Assembly: GCF_964204865.1 (NCBI RefSeq)
Contig: NC_135251.1
Location: forward strand, 13,020,001-13,084,000
DNA: 64,000 bases
Origin: Styela clava
Taxonomy: Eukaryota > Chordata > Ascidiacea > Stolidobranchia > Styelidae
Direction: 5' to 3'
Shown: positions 34,475 through 49,400 of the stretch, one piece after another
Layout of the letters: every line of letters begins with the position of its first letter
Position numbering within the stretch: position 1 is the first letter of the stretch
Translations under genes and position numbers: made by a program
The notes under the pieces: generated by a model
Seen by the model: the letters and a program-made list of their open reading frames with translations, nothing else
What the model was told of the DNA's origin: nothing
The model's database searches: none

Positions 34475-37400
34475 TTACGTTTGTGAAAGTGTGGGGAAAG
34501 ATGCTGCAAGTTGAAGTTGTCCAGGACTGCCGTGATCTGAACCTGTATGTCGATGATGATTACTTCTCATAGAAGGTAGAGGACCAACATACGCAGTCGC
34601 AGTTATTCTCCCAAACGGTGAATTTGGTAAACTGGAAATGCCATTGTTATTCAATCTGAAAAATGGAATGTAACGCAGTATAATTCACTTGTAAATTAAT
34701 GATAATGCTTAATACAATCTCATAAAAAGTGTCTGTCATTACTTAAAACTATATTGCTATACTTATTACATCGTTCCTGAACAAAAGAATTTCCCAAATT
34801 ACTTTTTTGACTGAAAATGATTCAAAATTAGTAATTTTAGTGTATTTGATCTCTACACTCAATGCATAATTATGGAACTAATCACCAACAAATACCAACA
34901 GCAAGATATAAAAAAGGCAATGCTGGCTCCCACCATTTTTTTCACCTACAAATAATATAATTCAATTCTAAAAGTCAAACACTTACTTCGGAAAATCATT
35001 GTTTAAAATAGCATTTTGCGATGGATAACTTTCATCTGATGAACAAATTCCATCCTCTGAATATTCCACAGATGATTCAGATGATCGACAACTCTTAGGA
35101 GTTGACTCAGAACTACATGAAGATGTTGATGCAATGGGTGTGCTGCCATTCGGAAGAGTGATTACACTGACACTTACACCTCGTCGAACTGGGGTACCCT
35201 GGTTTTCTTGGGACTTGAAAATAAAAGTTTAATTGAAATTGTGATGATTACTCATGTTATAGTGTGAATCATATTTTTCAAGATATACCGCAACAAATGA
35301 TAAAAACATAGAAAGTAGAAATTTCAGAAAAATAAAATACTTGTATATACAGGAGCCTATCAACTTGAAAAAAAAAATGATATTGATGGCATTCCCATAT
35401 CCTTAATGAAATATTTGCCAATTCATTGTCATTATCAATTCCATATCATGCCGAAATCTATGATGTGTAAGCAATATAAGAATTCTTTTTATCACAGAAA
35501 ATGAAAACATGCAAAATACCACCAAACAAGATGTGCAATATGCAACAATTGATTGCATAAAATTACATCTTTTCATGGCCAAAAGAATTAGTAATCAGGA
35601 ATCTAGGGTGCAAAAATAGGTACTCTGGAAGTATGTGAACCAAGATGGCGGACACCGGAACGTAGTATGTGTACCAGGTTAGGGTTACGCCATCTTGGTT
35701 CACATACTACGGGAGCACCCAAAATTATTTGTAATACATGGGACATTCCCATCTTTGACTTCAATTCAAACAGTAAAATTATAAGCAAAGTAATCCCTGC
35801 ATTGAAAGGAAGAACAAAAAAGGCTCTGTCGCTGCTAGAATATAAAGATTCAAAATTTCAAGTCGAACTATTTTCTGTTATTGTTTTCACTTACCGAACT
35901 AGTATCGTTTGAATTTGATTCTCCAATAATGAAATTACACATTGAAGATGAAGTCGTGACCGGTGACGAATTTGTCTCATAATGACGTGACTTTGCAAAT
36001 GTGTTCATAGGATGAGGTAGTCTACAAAAAATTAAAACGAGTTGTACATGAAGAAAAACACTTTCCACTGCATGAAAAAAACTATTTCATGGAGTACATG
36101 GATAGAGAAAATCAGTTTTAATATCAGAATACTTCAGTTTACTTGTATTCGATTTTGCTCATATCTGCTAAAAACGCAAGACCATGTTTAAAAATGTATT
36201 AAACCCGGGTAAATTAATTTGAACTTTCCCTGATACTTACATTACAAGACTTACATCACATACCTTGGTTTGGAATACTGAAATTGGAAAGAAGGTCCAG
36301 AATACAGTGGAACAGTGGGCCGAGTGGACGGGAGCCAGTTTGGAGCTGACCGCTCTGAAAATAAAGAATGAATCATACAAAAAAGGATCACGAATAAATA
36401 CAAAAAAAAATGAGAAAATCTTGAGAAACATAAAACTAACGCTATTCATATCACTGTACATACACCCATTATAAAAACTCTAAACTGTGCAAAAATCGGA
36501 ATACAAGTCTCGAGTATCCCTTGGTAATTAGCTATTCAAGATTGAACAACAAATATACCTAAACATAATGCGTAGTGAGGGAATAATGAAGAGTTTCAAA
36601 ATAGACATTAAGAGGAATCTATCAAAAAAGGGTAACATAAGTTGTTTTATTAGGAAAATTAAATAACCACAATTGCATAATTCCTAATTGTAATTAACTA
36701 TAAAATTCAATTGCAATGCGAACCAAAATGTTAATATCAGTATTGTCACCATGGTGATTAATAATAATAGGATATTTACCTGGATCCATTCTCTCTCTTC
36801 TTTTATTTTCTTCTTCAGATTTGAAATCTCCCATACTTGCAGAATTGACTAAATTCTTCTCATGTTTCCTACTGTTACCCCGTGCAAATTTCATCACATT
36901 TTGTGATACAATCGGAGCAGAGGATACAGAATTGAACTGAGATGAATCCATTGCCTTAAAAAAGTTTAAGCATTAGTCAAGATTAGCAATACGATACTAA
37001 TTTAATATAATAAATCAATGGTTCTCGGACTTTTCAGGCCGGGCACCCTTTTTAGAATTTGTCAAGTATCCTCCCCACCTTCAAAAATAATTAGCTAACA
37101 ATTGGCTACAAATAACAGATAGTAAGGCGAAAGTAAGCTTTATTCAAAAAACATGTTGGAAATACGTGGATGTAACGTAAATGTCCAAAATAAGACTGGC
37201 AAGATCAAATATAACTTTATTTTTAATTAGCTTCATGCCCCCTCAAAAAATTGTGGGACGCGCCCCAGTGTCTGAGAACCCCTGTAATAAATTATATTGG
37301 ATAGGGTTTCTCAAACTGGATCCTTTGAGCACTAGGGAGACACTGAGTGGTCCTCTGAGGGGCATGAGTAAAGACCTTCACTGGGTGCAGTTCTCCATTG

Positions 37401-40400
37401 CTACATTAATTTTACATGAAGTAACTGAGAAATGCATTAAAGGCAAAACTAAGTATTTTTTAAAAAAAAGGGCAGGGAGGCCACTTGAAAGTTTGAGAAA
37501 CACTGCTATGGGATAACAAAATATCTACAACCAATATTTGGCGTTTTCAAGTTACAGATAGAAATTTCTGTAAAAACTTTCTATAATTATGTTCAAAATT
37601 CATAATTGTCGAGCTCCATATTTAGGCAATCAAATAGCAAAGGCAAATGGTTACAGAATACCATATTGGGTCATCCAAATTTTCACTAATATTCTCCCAA
37701 AATATATGGAAACTGCTCCAAGACAAAATAATTTTTTTCTGCGATTTATTAAAAACAATAAATTCCCACTTTTCCAGCTGTTCAGCAAACTTTAAGTTAA
37801 AATATTCGGTGAATATAATTCGAACCTGCAAATCATCCATGCTAGCCGATCCACAAATAGTTTTTTCATTTGATTTATCTCCTCTGACTGATGTTGCTGT
37901 CAGGGGACCAACTAAGATAAAAAAAAAATAGTCAGAATCAGAAATATTTCTGTCTTTCCGAATTATACTAGCTCGTGAGTCGTGACATAATGTTTGATAT
38001 TAGTGTCTGAATGCCGAGAAAATGGAACGAATAAGTGTAAAAAACTGTATTTGGAAAAAGCAAATTTATAAGACAAAGAATGAAGATGAAAACTCACACT
38101 GCATATGATTTCTCAGAGTCAATGTTCGATTGGCACCAAATCCTTTGACAACAAGAACGTTTGGTAAAGCACGAAGCAGAGATTCAAATGTAGGAAATCC
38201 ATATCTTTCAAAATCAACTGGTCTTTGAAATGTTGTCAAGTATGCAAAATTGAATTCTCTGAAATAAACCCAAAGAGTGAAGTTAATGTTTGATTACTAA
38301 GATTTGTAAAAATTAACATATTTCAATATCATTTCAAGTTCCTGATTTGTCTCCATTTCAATTACTTTTTATGATTTGCCGAGGAAAAATTCTATTAATT
38401 AGTTTTTTGGAATTTTTTAATGTAAAAGAGTATAAGGTTATAGTATATATAAGGTGTGAAAATACAATATAACTGGCAAAATTGTGAAACGCTACTTTGC
38501 ACTATATTTACTTTCAAAATTGATCATATAGTACTATCACGACTTTGTATTCAACTTAGAGAAGGATTTCATCATGAAACACAATTCTAGAAAAAAATCC
38601 ATTACCCCATATTCATTGTTCCATTATTTTTCAGTAATACGGATCTGATAGATCTTGCTTCATTATAAAGTGGTTTCAAATGAAGGCATTCAGGTGCATC
38701 CAAATCCATCTGCAATAGAAATAAAAAGGATTAAATTAAATTAGTTCATTAAATTTTAAAAAATTGATAAAATCCGGAATACAAATACCTTTACTACTCC
38801 AGGTAATGCTTTTCTTATGATGTCAGAAAACAAAAGAAATCCGTATTCTGATGGATCGATATTCTCCTTGAATCTGAACAAGATGAAAAAAAAAAGATTT
38901 ATATTTCCTATCCACAATTCAACATTGATATAAATTATATAACGATGAATAGATCACTGTAATAACGAAGATAGTTTTAACAAAAAATCAAAGAAATTGC
39001 AATAATTCACCAACAGAGTTGAGTTAGTCATAGTAACAATAGCATAAAACATTTTCAGGAAATGACTATGTTTGGATCTGACAGAATGAACTGACAGATA
39101 TTATTAATAGGGGCAATGCTTGATAAGCTAACCAGTATCGCAGTAGATTGGCTAAGAGTGTGTGATATTGAATGCATGGTAATAAATATATCAATTACTG
39201 ATTACCAGAAAGAAAACAATTTTGATTATCTTCAGAGTTATGAAGTTTAGAATTCCAATAAATAATAGTTCAGATTGAAATAATTAAGAAAGCTTGGCGA
39301 TTTTATTAGTTTCCTTCATATGTTATGATATTGCAGAATACTAAAATATCAATATTGTGTACTTGATAAAAAGTTAATCATAAAGAAGAGAAGTCTAAAA
39401 TAAATATTAATCAGAAACTATGATAACACAGGTGTAATGATCACCAAACTTCAGTCTTACCTTTCCATATACATTGTGTGCAGATGTTCAACATCAAGTT
39501 GATCTGATGTCTGATCAAGTAATAATGCAAGTAACTGAGCAGATAGAAGACGAATTGGTTTACGTTCTGCAAGTTTCACCATTTTATCTCCGGCTTTGTT
39601 GACAACAACCTGAAAGACATGAAATTTTGATAACTCAAATCATCACAATTTTACGGGAAAAAAATATAATGGGCATGCCGGAAAACAAATAAAATTCGGA
39701 GTCCTCAGTCAAGTTTCCATACATATATTTCAAGCTCGGATACTTCTAAAACAGTGCTCCACAAACGGTGGGGCGCAACCCAATAGGGAGGCGTAGACAA
39801 TTTTTTGAGAAGGCGTAAAGCTAATTAAAAATATTTGTTAAATATGATCTTGCGTGCCGTATTTTTGATATTTACATTTCTTTATATTGGATATATTTAG
39901 TTTCATCCACGCATTTTCAACATATTTTTGAATAAAACATACTTTTGTTCTACTATATGGAATTTGTAGCCTATTGTTAGCTAGTTATTTTTGAGGTGGG
40001 GCGCGAAACTCAGTAAATTCTAAAAAAGGGGCGCGGCTTGAAAAGTTTGAGAACTGTTCCAAAATATGCAGTATGATTCAAACACTTTATATTCCACACA
40101 AAAAAAGGATATGTATATAAGTGTATTCACAACAAAATCAGAATGACATATTTTATGTGTCAGGGACAAAGGGATAGTTCGACATAGAAAGCAATACAAC
40201 TTGAAATTCACAAACCTTAATCGCATGAGATAATTTTTTCATCAAATCATCAATGTCAACGGCATTAAAATCCTGTGGAACGAGAGGAAATCCATATTTT
40301 TGCTGAAATAGAGCTGGAACGCAAGCTAATGGCAATGTAGGTCCATCGAGATTATTTTTATGGCTGTTATCAGTAGAACGATTTGGAAGCATTGATAAGG

Positions 40401-43400
40401 CTGGCGGAATTTGTGCTCTCAATATACTGGTTATTTGAATGCTCAATATCTTTTGTTGTTCCGTATCGGTCAGCGCAATAAGCTTTTCAGTCCCCCTTTC
40501 TAAAACCTGAAAAATAAGTTGGATAAATGTGAACGGACCTTGCCACTAGGGCTGGTCATTTTGAATCGAATCGAATAGTAAATTATTCGAATCGCTCCAG
40601 GCAAAGATTTTAAATCACCGACATCTTGTTTTTATTTGGCCGCCAAACGTTAAGGTGAATTCCTCAATTTTTTTTACTGAAGTCATGTTTAAACGATGCA
40701 ATTCAGACACATGATTCTATTCTTTCTAGCGAATTATCGATGTAACATGTTTCTTATTGTGTGTGAATGTTCAGCAAACTGTCTGGGTGATTGGTTCTAT
40801 GTTTTCAATAATGTATATGCTTTTTGTGTGCCACCAAAATAGACTTGCCACCCAATTTACTGTGTGACATATAAACTTATAGCTATTTTGGTAAAATGTC
40901 GTAAATAAATCTCTTTATTCCGATTGCTAAACCGCAAGCCCCCATATTCTAAATAACGGGAATCCAAAAAAAAAATATTCCAAATATTCTTAAAATGAAG
41001 TTAAAAAAAAATTTTTGAGAAGTTGAATACGAATTCAAGCTTTTATCAAGTACTCTGATTTCTACCCATATTTTCATTCCAGAATTTCATTACGGATTAC
41101 TAATACCTAAATTATTTTGAATATCGCTAGTTTCTACATTCAGTATCCAGACTTACCTGCACAACATGCGGTAAAGCTTCAAACAAATCTATCAATTTTG
41201 TAAATCCATAATTAGCAAGTTTACATTGTCGTCCAAACTGTCTGTGATAAGTCGGCACAAAATCAGTGAACGGCATACAATAATGAGGACGAGTTCGCAA
41301 TATTTTGACAACTTCTCTTGCAAATTGATTTGTTCTCTCTTTCTCTTCGTGGGTTCGCTCTGAATTTTTTTTAAACATTTATATAAAAGATTTAAATATA
41401 ACCTTTAGCCTTTTGTAAGACTAATCAAAACATGAGAATCTCTCCATTCAGTGTTTAATAGGTCAATGAGTAACAAGTCAAGGGAGCACAAAGTATAAGT
41501 ATGCTAATCGTAGTCACATTTTTAGAGGTAGAAAACTTTTTTATGAGAATACTAGACATAAGGCAAGCATGTAAGATATTATACTCTTTTTCTTCTTTTC
41601 TCCACATCATTAACATATAGTTCGCAACATCGAAAAAAAATAAAAAAAATTTTGCAGTGGCAGACCTATTGATTGTTCTGGTAACATCAAATCAAATGCG
41701 CACAAACTTCGATTTCTATTTACAAATATTTGGTGCTCAAATAATCACTAAAACAAATTTTTGGTACTGGTACGAAATTAAGCAATTATATTTACCTCTG
41801 ATTGGCAGTGATAAGACAATATTATCTCCTTCGCCTGTTGTACAAATATGACCTTCTGGAATATCATCAAGTAAATCAGATAGAACACTAACTCCATAAT
41901 CACGATGACGCCAAGCTCGATTAAATGTCCTAAACAACAAAAAACTCCATTATCAAGAGATACTGTGTTCCAGTAGCGAACTGCCAATACTTTGTTCTAT
42001 TTTCATGTACTTAATGATTTATATTTATCACCTCTGGGTTTGCGCATTCGAAGATCATTGTTAAAATCTTGAATAAAAAAATCTACCTGTTATATAGTTC
42101 AGGCATCTGAGCAACTAATATAGCTCGATCTGGCGTCGATTTTAAGATTTTAACAACTTCTTGCGTGAATCTTTTCACTTGAGCTCGATGTGTCAACGTC
42201 AGTATTCGGTTTGACAAACTTCCCATTATCTGGAATGCAGATGAAAACACAAATTAAAAGAACGAGCAATAATAAACAACATCTCGATATCTTGATGGCT
42301 TCTGCATATTTTGTACCTTTTTAGGAGATTTGGACTTGATCGACTCAAATTCAAAATATTTTTTTCCCAGTCTGAGCGGAATCAAAAATTTTGAATTCGT
42401 CAGGAGGACGCGCATAGTTCTAAAACCAGTGTGAATCTGTGTGACTCTACAGCTGACATGGGCAAACTATGGCCCACGGGCCAAATCCGGCCCGTTGGGT
42501 ACATCAATCTGGCCCGCTTGATGCTGCCACAACCAAACTAAAAACAATTTTTGATGTTTTAATTAAAAATAGCTCAGGGAATTTGTTGAAATTGCAATTA
42601 AATTTAGTTTTTGCACGAGGCTTATTGTTTCCCATTTTGCTTCTGTGACACTGTAAATATTGGCCATAAAATGTAACTTTTTGCGTCACACTCACATGGC
42701 CAGTCTAGATGGGCAAAATTTTTGGCCCCTGGTCATAGAACCTTGCCCATTCCTGCTATACAGCCTTGTATATTAACTTGTTTACTACAATAAAAGCCCA
42801 AGGGGCTCCCGAAGTATGCGAACCAAGATGGCGGACATCGGAATGTAATATGTGTACTAGGTTAGGGTTAGGCCATAATTTTAGGTACGGGAGCCTCTGG
42901 GCTAGTCTTCGAACTGATAATAGGACTAAAATAAGCAAAATTGGAAAAAAACTATCGCCCAACCTTGGTTCGCATACTTCGGGAGCACCCAAGTTTCAAA
43001 AATGTAATATCATTTTCATATTAATAACTTTCATAGATTGTTAACAAATGAGCATAAGTTCTCGTCGAGGAAAATTCCAAAAAAAAACATTCTCACACCG
43101 CCTTTATTCACTGGTTATCGATAAGAAAGTTTGAAAACTACCTGTAAAACATGAGGAATTGCTGCAAGTAAGTCAGACAATCTTGTGAATCCATATTCAG
43201 CTACTCTGCATGCATGTCCGAATGTTCTTTGATAAGTTGAATTAAATTTATCATATGGCAGACAACAGTATGGCAGATCCTGAAAAATATAATACCACTG
43301 AATGATTGAAGTGGATCAAAGGCTCAGTGGATCAAAATAAAACTCCAACAGGTATGCAATGCTGAGCCAGAAGGATTCTGTTCCTTCCCAATAATAGAAG

Positions 43401-46400
43401 TTCCTTACATAACGATAGATATCAGTGACAGTGGTATAAGGCCCTACACTAACAGCTACTGATAAAGCCTTGTTTCGAGGGAAAGGCGTGTATTAAGCAC
43501 TATATAAAATAAGAAAACAAAATTCTGATCTTCAGAAGCACAGTGAGGTGGATACAGTTGTGTAACTTGGAAGACATTTTTGAATTTTTAGGATCCTAAA
43601 ATAAATTTTGTTATTTTTTATTCCAATTACCCGAATACACTTCTAAGGGCAATTTGATCAGAATTTCGACCTTAACTTGGGTCATTTTGCTAGTAACACC
43701 TCAGTCAAGAAACCCAAGAAAAATTGACCACTGACTTTTTAGGATAAGTTTGACTTGAGCCCAAAATTGATGATTTGATGCAAACCTGCCTGGAGTAGAA
43801 ACATAGAAATCAACAGAGAAAGTAACTCACCTTGAGTAGTTCTACGACTTCTCGACTAAAATGAATTAAATTCGGACTTTTCCATCTTGAAGCTCCAGAT
43901 GTGTCACTTGCCGTGTCTGACCCTGCCGCCGAAATAAAAACAAAATTTCAATATATAATTACTTAGTCTAAAGTCTGTGCTTGGGTTACAGTCTGATCGT
44001 ATTCATAAATAGCAGTGATTCCCAAAGTTGATTGGCTGGGGGCCAAAATTAGAAGCGGAAGGATTTTTGCGGGCCAAGAGAGGGGAGCGCCCGCAGGGCG
44101 TCGATACCTAGCTAAGATACTGGTTCTATCAAATTGTTAGGAATATACATAACTATGATAATGTCTAAACAATTGGCAGAATCTTAAACGTAAAGAGGAA
44201 TGGTTTAAACTATTTCACTCGAGTTCGGCGGGCCATATTAAATTGTTACACAGGCCATAATTGGCCGCAGTTTGGGAACCACTGATCTATAATATTAAAA
44301 ATGTGTTTAGAGTTAGTCAGTAGGTTTTAAGATCTGTGAGTTGTATCATTCTAGGCCTAGTATGGCTATTGATAAACGAAATTTCAATGAACAAAAAGTA
44401 ATCAGGATTAAAAGTTTTGCGTAAGAATTGCTATTATTGCAGGCCATTTACTGGGTAGCCCTATTTAAAATAATAGCAAAATTATTCTTGAATACTAAAC
44501 TATTCACATTGCTGGTAAACAATATAAATACCTGTGTCACTTTGTGGTTGAGCCCATACTATTGCTTTTACTCCAAGGCAATGAGGCTGAGATGTGATGA
44601 TTTGAACTCCTGGTACATATGATGCTTGGTGTTCTACAATAACACCTCCTTCTTCCATGTCAGCAGGAAATGGAAATATTCCATATTCAGCACGATAACA
44701 GTGTTCAAAACTAAAAGATTAACAGCGATGGTAAAGAAATGTCATGAATGTAAATGTTTATATTTATCCTGAAAAAAGAAATCAAAATAAGGGCTCAATC
44801 ATATAGTGAACCTGCCTCTTGCCAGTCCATGGCAGGTGTGGGAAATAGTCAATCAGTTATTTGTTTCAGATACTTGAAATACTATAAAACGAGAATATGA
44901 TAGTATTTACATAGTTATTTCGAAAGAGAGGAAAGGCGATAAGTGAGCTTAACCATATGAGGAATCACAACATGTCGACCGGTTTATGGGAAATGGGAAA
45001 AAGTTGATCAATTATTTGTTTCAAATGCATGGATTTGATGGTGGAGGAAGCCATAACCGACCAGCAGTTATGTGGACGACCATACGATCATGAGGCTAGC
45101 AATTCCCTCGCTCGTAATAATCCGCCCTCGTTTCGAACCTGCACCGAATATTCAAATGTGATGGAATGTGTGTATTGAACGAACTCACCCATCTAATTGA
45201 AGAATTCCATTATGGGAATGAAGTAATGCATGAAGTTTGGCAGAAAATTCTCGAAGACCCATCTCAATTTTCAATAAATCTCCACTTTCACCAGATGGTG
45301 GTCTACAAAGGTATAAATGTATATTAGTTCACATTCAATCACTAGCAAGACATTCATAACAACTGCAATCAGCGGAAAATCAAGATTTTTTCCATGAAGA
45401 TTAAATAAAATTCCATATTTATATTTCTTGTATCAGTAATTAACCTCAAATACAAAAATAAGAAGACTGTTTCATAAGTATTGAAGTAAAAGTACTATAA
45501 TATGAAAAAAAAAGTGTATTACCGTATATATAATCATATACCTGGGAGTATCAGTAGGATAATGCAATTTACAAACAGGCAGAAGAAAATCATGATTAAT
45601 GTCAGGTGTGCTTCTTCCACTACGTGGACAAGATGTGATTATTTGTCCAAGAGATGACCTGAAAAATATATCTTTTTAGAAAAATTTCATCCAATCCAGC
45701 CAGACAGTATAAAATAATTACATTCATCCACTCCAGGTACATTTTTATAGACTAATAGGGTCAGGCTCAAAATTTCAGAAAAATACGGTAATTTTCAGCA
45801 AATGGGCAAAAAAATATCATTAGAATCTTTAAAGATCAGAGTGCAAAACCTCTGCATAAATATTTTGTGCCACAGCTGATTTAGAGCAGAATTCATGCAT
45901 ATAGATTGGATTTTATGATATGTCCTGAATTGCCATTGTAGGTAAAAACTTGTTAGTGTAGATCCTGATTTCAGTTCAAATATATTCAAAGTTTTGATAT
46001 TGAATTCAATATTGCAAACTGTTCATTCCAAAACCATTTTCATTAGATAACTTCAGGCAATAAATTGTAAACTCTGGCTTTACTAACTCAAGTATAAAAG
46101 GAGACATAACAAGACCAACATACTCATCCTTAATTTGAGGATTGATATAAATTTCTCTTCCAGACGATCCATCACGAAACAGAACAACATCTGGTATTTG
46201 TTTCAATTCATCTAACCTTATCTTGTGTTCGAATCTGTAAAAATATATTCTCGTTTAATAAGGCACTTTCACATATTCAATCCATTTATTCACATTCATT
46301 CATTCTGTATATCTACAGTCTCTGATATGTAATGGTATTTTCAGTAAGAATCTTTATTTTGTCATTTCCTCCCCCATTTACTTAAAAGGTGAGATGATGA

Positions 46401-49400
46401 GCATTGGGTTCAAACAAGAGTAGCCAGCTAACTTTTCTACAATAAGTTCAATGTCCAAACAAGCGGATAAATATTATTTCTTCTAGAATCAACAATAGCT
46501 CATAATAAGCAACAAAAAACAGTTAGAGAAACAAGTACTGGCATGCAACATCATTTAGATTTTGAGCAATTGTAACAGAAAACGCAGCATGGCTTATACA
46601 ATAAAATTTTACTGTAAATTTACCTTAAGCTCTGAAATTTTTTTGGTAATAATTAAAATCGATAACAAGTCTGTAATCATAAGATATATACAGGGTGATC
46701 AGACCAAGTGTACACAAATTGGCAAAAACATGTCCGCTTTGTTTTAGGTGGACAGTAACGGGTGAGAGCGATAAAAGACTAGAACTGGTAGTGCTATAAA
46801 GGCCGTTTAGCGAATACAAAAGTTAATTGTTGCAATAATTCAAAGCTGCTTTCATACCACTTGAAAAGCTTCGTGTATCGCTAGTGGTTTGCATAACTCA
46901 GATTGAGACAACTGCTCTAAGGAATAGATTGATGACTTGTTGGGACAAAATTTCAGAAAAAACCATACGAGCCTCGTGCAGTCAAGTTCCAAACAGATTG
47001 AGGCGTGTAGTGAAGGCAAAGGGAGGATATATCGAAAAATGACAATGTACTATATTATTTATCTCTATAATGCTATTTTCTAAAAAATAATTTTTTTCTC
47101 TCTCACATTTATATAGTAGGTAGATATTTTAATAAACATTTGTCTACACTTGGTCTGATCACCCTGTATTTATGAACACTAATTACCTCTTTTCATATAA
47201 ATTGAAAAATCTGTACAAAGCCATTCTTCTTCCAACACAATCTTTCAGTAAGATGTAACAATCTCTCCTGAGAAATATCAACAAATATCAGTCCAGTTAA
47301 GCTTAACACATAATTTGCTACTAAAAAAATTGGAATGGGAACATACCTCCTGAAGTATGCGCACCAAGATGGCACACAACCTGAACTCGGGTTGTGTACC
47401 AGGTTAGGGTTCAGGTTATGCGACATCTTGGTGCGCATACTTCAGGAGTACCATGGCAACCATACAAAAATTACGAAATACAGGTGCTATTTTGAACTGA
47501 GAGTCTGAACTCAGAACTTTTCGTTCAGTTCACAGAGAATACGCTTTGCACTATTCAAATTCTCTCAGAAGTCAGAATTCTCATGATTCATCTTATCATT
47601 ATATAATGAAAAAAAAAATCTCTTGCTGGCTTGAAGCAATCTATTAAAATTTGGAATTCATATAGATTAGTACCAAGTTTAAGTTATACTGATGTATTAT
47701 AAGTGTAGGAAATTTTGGTAAAAAATGAAAGATAAAATTGGCAATAGCATGAAAAATAAACATTGCATTGCCCAATACTCAAATGATGCTTTTGCGCTGG
47801 CGAAGTTCAAACATATCTTTATCGATTAACCACATCGAGCTTTTATCACCTATTAAATTATCATTCAACATATGACAGGTGTTCCATTCACTGGATATTA
47901 ACAAAGTTCTTTGGTAGCCACTTGGAAGAATCTAGATGGATCCACACAGCCTACTCAACTTATATACACTTCATGAGGTGAACAATGAATTATTTAGAAT
48001 AAAATTTGCTGCAAGGAAACCATGAACTCACTTAAGACAAGATGCTTCTTCTGGTCCAAATTCTTCTCCATTTTGCTGTGCGAGAGTCACGAGAACACGT
48101 TTCGTACCAATCTTCTGCCTTTGTAAATGTTGTAAAACTCTTGACGCATCTTGAACGTGTGGTACAATGACATCACAAACAACAGTAAAACGATTGTGAG
48201 GGCGCACTTTCATATTCAATATCTAAAAAAATGATCATTTTTAAATCGGAATAAATTTATAGGAATTCTATAAAGACTTGCAACCAGGTAAGTAGTCAAC
48301 CTACCATTGTTTCTGAGGTGAAGTTGTGAAATTGTGAATCAAAGAATATGGCAAATATAACGCAGTCAGTTACGATACCTAGGGCATGCCCACCAATGGA
48401 CATGGACACTAATACAACAATTATTAACGTCTTTTCACTCTGAACGAGCCATATACAAAGCACCACTGATATTTAATAATATGCTAATACGATTTGGAAG
48501 AGTCCGAAGATGCCAACACAAGATGCCAAGTCAAATGCTTCAACCAGTGGGCTATCGCACAGCCCAAATTTTTATTAGGATTTCACTATAATATTATGCA
48601 CAATCAGATTGAAGTTTTCAGAGTGATAAGTACTATATATATTCAATACATCTTCCTGTGATGTATTTTCTGACTAAAACCGGTCTTTTGAACTGATTTA
48701 ATTCGAAAATGTTTTAAGGAATCGCTAAAAATCACAACTGAATTGTTCTGTACATACAAGTCATTTCTACCATTTTTGCAATTTTGGAAATTGTAAATAA
48801 TTGCACAATCGTTTCCTTACCATTTGTTAAACATATCTCTATCCTTGTCTTTCATAAAAATCCTAAAATCAGTTTTACCTTGCAATGATCGGTTATCTGT
48901 TTCAGAAGACAATCTTGAATAGAGTTGATACCAATCTGAGCATCGATGTTACTTATAGTCAGTTTTACTCCAATGTCTTGGTTATCTGAAAAAAAGAGAA
49001 TGAGCATTATAGCGTGGCTAGAACTAAATAAAAAGTTCATAAAAATAGCAAAAGATTATGCTCAAATGCAAAATAGTATCTATTGCTTTTATGGTCACTG
49101 AATCAAATTACTAATAGAAAACAATCTTTTTCACCAGAAATGACTTCAAAGTTGTACTAGTGCGAGAGTCACGATAAGCAAGTTTTTGAAATCATGGTAT
49201 GGCTCTACCTAAGCATACCATAGCAAAATAGATGCTGTCAAGTTTTTGCGCCCTGATTCTTATATATACAATTATTGGTACTCCCGAAGTTTGTGAACCA
49301 AGATGGCGGATACGAAAGCGTAGTATGTGTACCAGGTTAGGGTATGGCTATAATTTTATTCCAATTTTCCTTATTTTAGTTCTATTACGAGTTCGGGGAC

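Larger units (their letters stand above)
38098..45302 (-). other. MARF1 LOTUS (OST-HTH) domain array
   Basis: Exons in this span encode about seven repeats of the LOTUS winged-helix fold. The clearest pattern is a helix like [19 protein letters not shown], then a helix with [13 protein letters not shown], then [18 protein letters not shown]. Sister copies read [51 protein letters not shown] and [19 protein letters not shown]. The first (exons 45189-45302 and 44532-44710) and fifth (40216-40506) are the most diverged. LOTUS domains bind RNA (including G-quadruplex RNA) or protein partners such as DEAD-box helicases. Confidence 0.85.
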
